Shown in pieces: positions 5,654-8,665 of a stretch of DNA of 8,665 bases. Each line of letters begins with the position of its first letter. Within the stretch, counting starts at the first letter, position 1. The DNA comes from an uncultured Collinsella sp. GTDB taxonomy: Bacteria; Actinomycetota; Coriobacteriia; Coriobacteriales; Coriobacteriaceae. Where the stretch lies: positions 1-8,665 of the forward strand of contig CABQZS010000006.1 of the NCBI GenBank assembly GCA_902468695.1, written 5' to 3'. The position numbers and the translations under genes are program-made. Below the pieces are notes generated by a model. It was not told where the DNA came from, did no database searches, and saw nothing but the letters and a program-made list of their open reading frames with translations.

Positions 5654-6124
5654 CTAGCGGTTGCGTTCCTTAAGGGCGCGATCGATCTCACGTTGGACAT
5701 CACGCTTGGCCATGTCCTCGCGCTTGTCGTAGAGCTTCTTGCCGCGACCCAAACCCAGCAGCAGCTTTACGCGGCCGTCGGTATTAAAGTAGAGCTCCAA
5801 CGGAACCAGCGCATAACCACGGTTGCGAAGTTTGCCGTCAAGAAAGTCGATCTCCTTGCGGTGCAGCAGCAGACGACGCCGACGGTCGGGATCGCGATTC
5901 CACACGCCACCATGGCTATAAGGGTGGATATGCAGGCCGACGAGCCAGCACTCCCCGCCGCGGATCAGCGCGAAGGTATCGGTGATCTGGCAGGCGCGCT
6001 CGCGAATCGACTTGACCTCGGTGCCGCTCAGCTCAATACCGCACTCAAATGTCTCATCGATAAAGTACTCGTGATGCGCCGAGCGATTCTTGGAAATGAG
6101 CTTGCGCTCGCGCTTACTGGGCAT
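5654..6124 (-). CDS. smpB: SsrA-binding protein SmpB
   Basis: SmpB binds transfer-messenger RNA and brings it to stalled ribosomes for trans-translation, which frees the ribosome and tags the unfinished protein. The 156 residues match the usual length. Family marks are NRSAHHEYFIDETFECGIEL (13-32), GTEVKSIRE (34-42), HIHPYSHGG (65-73), RRRRLLLHRKEI (81-92) and the basic tail GRGKKLYDKREDMAKRD (126-142). AAGGAGG at 6131-6137, six bases before ATG 6124, decides the start; a longer frame from 6265 only shadows the upstream gene. The start overlaps the TPR gene's end by 11 bases, so translation is probably coupled. No tmRNA gene is visible nearby, although ssrA often sits close to smpB. Confidence 0.96.
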   Translation of the reverse strand: MPSKRERKLISKNRSAHHEYFIDETFECGIELSGTEVKSIRERACQITDTFALIRGGECWLVGLHIHPYSHGGVWNRDPDRRRRLLLHRKEIDFLDGKLRNRGYALVPLELYFNTDGRVKLLLGLGRGKKLYDKREDMAKRDVQREIDRALKERNR

Positions 6125-7031
6125 CGCCGGCCTCCTTGGCGCCATCGGAACCCTTGCCCGTAGCTTCGCGCTTAGCCTTGCGCTCGGCGTTGAGCTCGGC
6201 GTCGCTCTCGCGCACCAGTTTGATAATCGCCGCGCAGGCTTCCTCGCCCACCAAGTCGCGAGCACGCACCGTCAGGCGCGTCGCCTCCTGCTTGTCGCCG
6301 TCGCTTGCAGCATCGGTCGCGCACATAATCAGGCAGATGGCAATCTCGGCCGAAGGTGAGGTCGGAACGCCCTGCAACGCCAGCTCGCCCATCACGTGCT
6401 CGTCGCTCTCCTCGGCGGCATCCGGATAGGTAGTATGGATCTTGTTGAGCAGGCGCGTCGTATGCGCATCGTTGGGCGCCAGGCGCAGCGCCAGACGCGC
6501 GCAGCCCACGGCAGCCGAAACGTTCTCGGTCTCGGGCTCCAAGAAGTACTGACCCAGATTGGCGTAAGCGCGGGCGGCGCACTTGCCATCGCTCGCGCGC
6601 TCCAGCACCGAAAACGAAAGCGAAGCCCACTCCTGCTTGTCTTCGAGTGCGCGGAACAGCTCGGCCAAATCCAAGCGATAGTTGCAGTTCATGGGGTCCC
6701 AACGCACAGCCTGCATCAGGGCATTACGAGCGCTCACATAATCCTGCTGGCGAATGTAGGCAAACGCCATGTCAGAGTACAGGCGGTCAAACGGCACCTC
6801 GACCTGCACGAGCTCGCGCGGATCCTTCTCCACGCGGCGATAGGCCAAGCGCTCAAACTTGCTATCGAAGCTAAAGTATTGGCGCTTCTCCTCCGTCTTG
6901 CACTCGGCGTCGATATACTCCTCGGCGAGCTCCACCAGGCGCTCCAGCAGCGGCGTCGCCGTAGCCAGGTCGCCCTGCGCCAGATAGTTCTCGGCATACG
7001 TGATGTCTTGCAAGCTGATGGGCAGGTCCAT
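6114..7031 (-). CDS. Tetratricopeptide-repeat-like protein of unknown function
   Basis: I do not recognise a named family. The 305-residue protein is helical with TPR-like units, which usually mediate protein-protein contacts. The clearest are near 4-40 (YAENYLAQGDLATATPLLER, 12-31), 84-115 (AFAYIRQQDYVSARNALMQA, 89-108, ending in DPMN), 117-147, and 152-187 (ending in LALRLAPND). There is no signal peptide or membrane segment, so it is probably cytoplasmic. The last 30 residues are charged and low in complexity (AERKAKREATGKG), likely a flexible tail. AGGAG at 7037-7041, five bases before the ATG, supports the start. Its end overlaps smpB by 11 bases and contains the smpB ribosome site, so it heads that operon. 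A role linked to translation is only a guess from position. Confidence 0.85.
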   Translation of the reverse strand: MDLPISLQDITYAENYLAQGDLATATPLLERLVELAEEYIDAECKTEEKRQYFSFDSKFERLAYRRVEKDPRELVQVEVPFDRLYSDMAFAYIRQQDYVSARNALMQAVRWDPMNCNYRLDLAELFRALEDKQEWASLSFSVLERASDGKCAARAYANLGQYFLEPETENVSAAVGCARLALRLAPNDAHTTRLLNKIHTTYPDAAEESDEHVMGELALQGVPTSPSAEIAICLIMCATDAASDGDKQEATRLTVRARDLVGEEACAAIIKLVRESDAELNAERKAKREATGKGSDGAKEAGDAQ

Positions 7032-7085
7032 GACAACTCCTCGGTCCAGGCGGCAGACTCAACGCGCCTTAAACATCGGTCAATA

Positions 7086-7116
7086 CACAAAACCCGGGTC
7101 TCTTACGAGGCCCGGG
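7086..7116 (-). terminator. Intrinsic terminator of the tRNA-Gln/tRNA-Glu transcript
   Basis: On the minus strand, GC-rich arms CCCGGGCCTC (7107-7116) and GAGACCCGGG (7093-7102) pair over 10 bp with one G-T and a 4-base loop, followed by TTTTGTGT. It lies just past the 3' end of tRNA-Glu and 55 bases before the TPR gene start, so that gene needs its own promoter or read-through. Confidence 0.85.
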
Positions 7117-7126
7117 CGTTCAATTT

Positions 7127-7203
7127 TGGTAGCCCGTACCAGATTCGAACTGGTGATCTCCGCCTTGAGAGGGCGGCGTCCTAAACCGCTAGACGAACGG
7201 GCC
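7127..7203 (-). tRNA. tRNA-Glu (anticodon CTC)
   Basis: The minus strand folds as a cloverleaf. The 7-bp acceptor stem is GGCCCGT with ACGGGCT (the first pair a G-U), the D arm begins GTCTAGCGGTTTAGGAC, the anticodon stem is CCGCC/GGCGG around CTCTCAA, and the T arm holds GTTCGAATC. The discriminator is A, and CCA is encoded (7127-7129). Anticodon CTC reads GAG. It follows tRNA-Gln by 17 bases and shares its transcript. Confidence 0.96.
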
Positions 7204-7220
7204 ATATGTAGCAAATGCAA

Positions 7221-7294
7221 TGGCTGGGATGGAGGGAGTCGAACCCCCATTGACGGAACCAGAATCCGCTGTCCTGCCATTAGACGACATCCCA
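7221..7294 (-). tRNA. tRNA-Gln (anticodon CTG)
   Basis: On the minus strand the acceptor stem TGGGATG/CATCCCA begins with the U1-A72 pair typical of glutamine tRNA. The D arm is GTCTAATGGCAGGAC, the anticodon stem GCGGA/TCCGT surrounds TTCTGGT, and the T arm contains GGTTCGACTCC. Discriminator G and an encoded CCA (7221-7223) end the 74-base gene. Anticodon CTG reads CAG. It is the first tRNA of the pair. Confidence 0.96.
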
Positions 7295-7338
7295 ATGACT
7301 GCATCGCTGCGCTCGGCTGTGCCTTTGCGCAAGAAAGA

Positions 7339-7367
7339 AATATACGGGAAGTCCCGCCGTGACGCAA
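7339..7367 (-). promoter_or_regulatory. Promoter of the tRNA-Gln/tRNA-Glu operon
   Basis: On the minus strand TTGCGT (7362-7367) and TATATT (7339-7344) are separated by exactly 17 bases, 45 bases before the mature 5' end of tRNA-Gln. The spacer contains CGGGA-AG-TCCCG (7345-7356), a short dyad. AT-rich DNA lies just upstream, as in strong stable-RNA promoters. Confidence 0.75.
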
Positions 7368-7375
7368 GCCCTAAT

Positions 7376-7401
7376 TTTGACTTTTTTGAAATTCAGTCAA
7401 A
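7376..7401. promoter_or_regulatory. Inverted repeat upstream of the tRNA promoter
   Basis: TTTGACT (7376-7382) and AGTCAAA (7395-7401) are perfect 7-bp inverted arms with a 12-base AT-rich centre. They sit 9 bases upstream of the -35 element of the tRNA promoter. This is where an UP element or an operator would lie. It could be chance in an AT-rich stretch. Confidence 0.3.
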
Positions 7402-7473
7402 TACGGCCAACACGTGAAGGACCTGTGAAGCACCAGCGACACGTACGGCGCCAAAGTCCGTAAAACATCCCAC

Positions 7474-7490
7474 ATCTACCGCTGGTAGAT
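7474..7490. promoter_or_regulatory. Perfect dyad upstream of the 7560 gene
   Basis: ATCTACC (7474-7480) and GGTAGAT (7484-7490) are exact inverted arms separated by GCT. The size and spacing suit a dimeric regulator. It lies 69 bases before the ATG of the unknown gene. I found no well-spaced promoter around it, so a role is only suggested. Confidence 0.3.
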
Positions 7491-7559
7491 TACAACAATG
7501 CAGCACTCACGGCTGATGGCACAATCGAACCGTCATCATTGCACGGATATCGAGGCGCC

Positions 7560-7970
7560 ATGGACGAAGAGCTTGATTACCTATGGGAGACCCTGGGCCT
7601 CGAGATCACTGCTGACCTTTGGCCCGAACGGGACAAAATCCATCCCACACTGCGCCCCGCCATCACGGTGATGCAGGCAAAATACCGCCGTGCATCCTTT
7701 TTGATCATGCGGGTGTCATGGCACGCGGGACTCCCCGACCTTAAGCGAATCCAGGCAAGCCTCGTCGAGCTGTCCGGCATGCCGACCGTCATATCCGAGG
7801 CGCACCTGGAGCAGCGCCAGCGCGAGCGACTGCAACAGCAGCGGATTCCCTTTATCTGCCCCGGCGTTCAGGCATATCTGCCCTTTATTGACGAGGAGTA
7901 CTGGAGCGGCAAGCCCAACAAGCACGTAAAGGTCTACGATCCGCACGAATGGGCACAGCTCGAGGATTGA
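7560..7970 (+). CDS. Uncharacterised 136-residue protein
   Basis: I do not recognise it firmly. The soluble, mixed-charge product has no signal peptide or membrane span. MQAKYRRASFLIMRVSWHAG (38-57) looks like a beta strand in an alpha/beta fold. QRQRERLQQQRIPFICPGVQ (85-104) followed by AYLPF resembles, from memory, a segment in the N-terminal part of some larger Firmicutes/Actinobacteria proteins annotated as MarR-like winged-helix regulators. Here the protein ends about 30 residues later and no helix-turn-helix domain follows. It could be a standalone or shortened version. ATG 7560 follows GAGG (7552-7555) by four bases; a TTG at 7539 in frame is the alternative start. It converges on the ArsC-like gene and lies alone, with a dyad upstream. 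Confidence 0.7.
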   Translation: MDEELDYLWETLGLEITADLWPERDKIHPTLRPAITVMQAKYRRASFLIMRVSWHAGLPDLKRIQASLVELSGMPTVISEAHLEQRQRERLQQQRIPFICPGVQAYLPFIDEEYWSGKPNKHVKVYDPHEWAQLED

Positions 7971-7989
7971 GCCGAGCGAGCCCGCCGAT

Positions 7990-8035
7990 GGAAAACACGT
8001 CCCACTCTGAGCACTCAAAACGGGTCGCACTTTCC
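7990..8035 (-). other. Long wobble-rich hairpin between convergent genes
   Basis: The 22-base arms 7990-8011 and 8014-8035 pair at 15 positions on the plus strand, with six A-C or C-A mismatches and one T-T. In minus-strand RNA those six become G-U wobbles, giving 21 of 22 pairs closed by GGAAA/UUUCC. It starts 7 bases past the ArsC-like stop, so it would be that gene's 3' hairpin. No T-run follows. It could protect the 3' end or be a member of a dispersed repeat family. Confidence 0.6.
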
Positions 8036-8042
8036 GCAGCCG

Positions 8043-8402
8043 CTACAGCAACGCCTCGGCCCAAGCCGCTTCCCTAAAGCCGGGAATCGCAAAGTCGTCG
8101 CCCACCAGCAGCGGACGCTTGACCAGCATGCCGTCGGTCGCCAGCAGCTCGTAGCACTCCCGATCAGTCATGCCCGCATCCAGACGCGCCTTCAGGCCCA
8201 GCTCTCGATATTTCATGCCCGACGAATTAAAGAAGCGCCGCACCGGCAGCCCCGAACGAGCAATCCAGGTCGCAAGCTCATCAGCCGTGGGATTGTCCAA
8301 AACGATATCGCGGTCGATATACTCTACCCCGTGTTCGTCCAGCCATGCCTTGGCCTTCTTACAGGTCGAGCACTTGGGATATTCAACAAACAATACCGCC
8401 AT
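8043..8402 (-). CDS. ArsC/Spx-family thioredoxin-fold protein
   Basis: The 119-residue cytoplasmic protein belongs to the ArsC/Spx/YffB family, which includes glutaredoxin-coupled arsenate reductases and the redox-sensing regulator Spx. YPKCSTCKKAKAWLDEHG (8-25) supplies a CXXC pair (Cys11, Cys14), as in Spx and many uncharacterised members. RRFFNSSGMKYRELGLK (55-71) and GMLVKRPLLV (90-99), with the family arginine, follow. A start at 8402 is chosen because AAAGGAAA lies just upstream and the thioredoxin fold begins at once; a longer frame to 8486 adds no family sequence. TACAAT on the minus strand (8476-8481) may be its -10, weakly. There are no other arsenic genes nearby, so arsenate reduction should not be assumed; a thiol-redox role is equally likely. 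Confidence 0.88.
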   Translation of the reverse strand: MAVLFVEYPKCSTCKKAKAWLDEHGVEYIDRDIVLDNPTADELATWIARSGLPVRRFFNSSGMKYRELGLKARLDAGMTDRECYELLATDGMLVKRPLLVGDDFAIPGFREAAWAEALL

Positions 8403-8524
8403 GGGATTTCCTTTCTTAGAGAAAACAGGTGTCTGGAAAACTGCACATCGACGACCGCTCACGATAGCAGCCGTTATTGTAGTCAATGTCGAAGCATAGG
8501 CAGTCGCGATGTCTCGTCTTAAGG

Positions 8525-8665
8525 CTAGCGCCTCGCATGGGCGCCGATCGGCCGAGTCGCATGGCGCACCAACGCCGCTGCCAGCAATACCAACAGCATG
8601 GCGGTGACATAGCCCGCAGCATCGAATCCTAAATCGATAACGTCGAAATGCCTGCCGGGAACAAA
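8525..8665 (-). CDS. C-terminus of a probable VanZ-like membrane protein (partial)
   Basis: The frame enters from the right edge and gives 46 residues before TAG (8525-8527). It reads VPGRHFDVIDLGFDAAGY, then a hydrophobic segment VTAMLLVLLAAALV, then a basic tail ending in GAHARR. The PGR-x-FD-x-x-D motif followed by a final membrane helix resembles the C-terminus of VanZ-like proteins. These are small multi-helix membrane proteins, some linked to teicoplanin resistance and most of unknown role. The start and most of the gene are outside the window, so the family call is tentative, while the reading frame itself is convincing. Confidence 0.55.
   Translation of the reverse strand, partial: FVPGRHFDVIDLGFDAAGYVTAMLLVLLAAALVRHATRPIGAHARR

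Noticed and set aside
6125..6265. N-terminal extension of SmpB
   Set aside because: The extra 47 residues are out-of-frame TPR gene sequence; the family N-terminus begins at 6124.
6396..7184. Plus-strand open frame of 262 codons
   Set aside because: It is antisense to the TPR gene and runs into tRNA-Glu.
7080..7367. Minus-strand open frame of 95 codons
   Set aside because: It translates across both tRNAs and a terminator; such frames are a common false call.
8416..8622. Minus-strand open frame of 68 codons
   Set aside because: It overlaps the end of the VanZ-like frame and the arsC-like leader in another frame, with a cysteine/arginine-rich, unlikely product.

Overview
This 8.7 kb window looks like chromosomal core DNA from a high-GC, anaerobic actinobacterium. 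My best guess is Collinsella or a close relative in the Coriobacteriia. This is inferred from base composition, protein style and the rubredoxin/flavoprotein genes; no search was run. No transposase, phage gene, CRISPR array or toxin system is visible.

Layout. Positions 1-1917 (minus) hold the first 639 residues of the glutamate synthase large subunit, running off the window edge. A divergent 379-base gap follows, with a probable gltB promoter, a cluster of GTTTC/GAAAC pentamers, and the first copy of a palindromic repeat. On the plus strand come a 2,3-bisphosphoglycerate-dependent phosphoglycerate mutase (2297-3070) and an Nramp-type metal transporter (3146-4402), with two more copies of the palindrome behind them. 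On the minus strand, read from right to left, are: a tRNA-Gln/tRNA-Glu pair with a good promoter and a terminator (7367-7086), a TPR-like protein (7031-6114) overlapping smpB (6124-5654), a large hairpin and a terminator, a flavin reductase domain protein (5446-4943), and a 47-residue rubredoxin (4854-4711) with its own promoter and terminator. At the right end are a plus-strand gene of unknown function (7560-7970), a convergent ArsC/Spx-type thioredoxin-fold gene (8402-8043), and the C-terminus of a probable VanZ-like membrane protein (8665-8525).

How it fits together. The genes cover ammonium assimilation, glycolysis, metal uptake, ribosome rescue and decoding. The flavin reductase and rubredoxin genes look like a split form of the fused high-molecular-weight rubredoxin that feeds electrons to flavodiiron oxygen/NO reductases in anaerobes.

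The least ordinary content is between genes. There is a three-copy palindrome family with a fixed 25-base centre and compensatory arm changes, plus two unrelated long hairpins of similar size. In several of these, the imperfect pairs are A-C on the plus strand and therefore G-U wobbles in a minus-strand RNA. That suggests selection on RNA folding.
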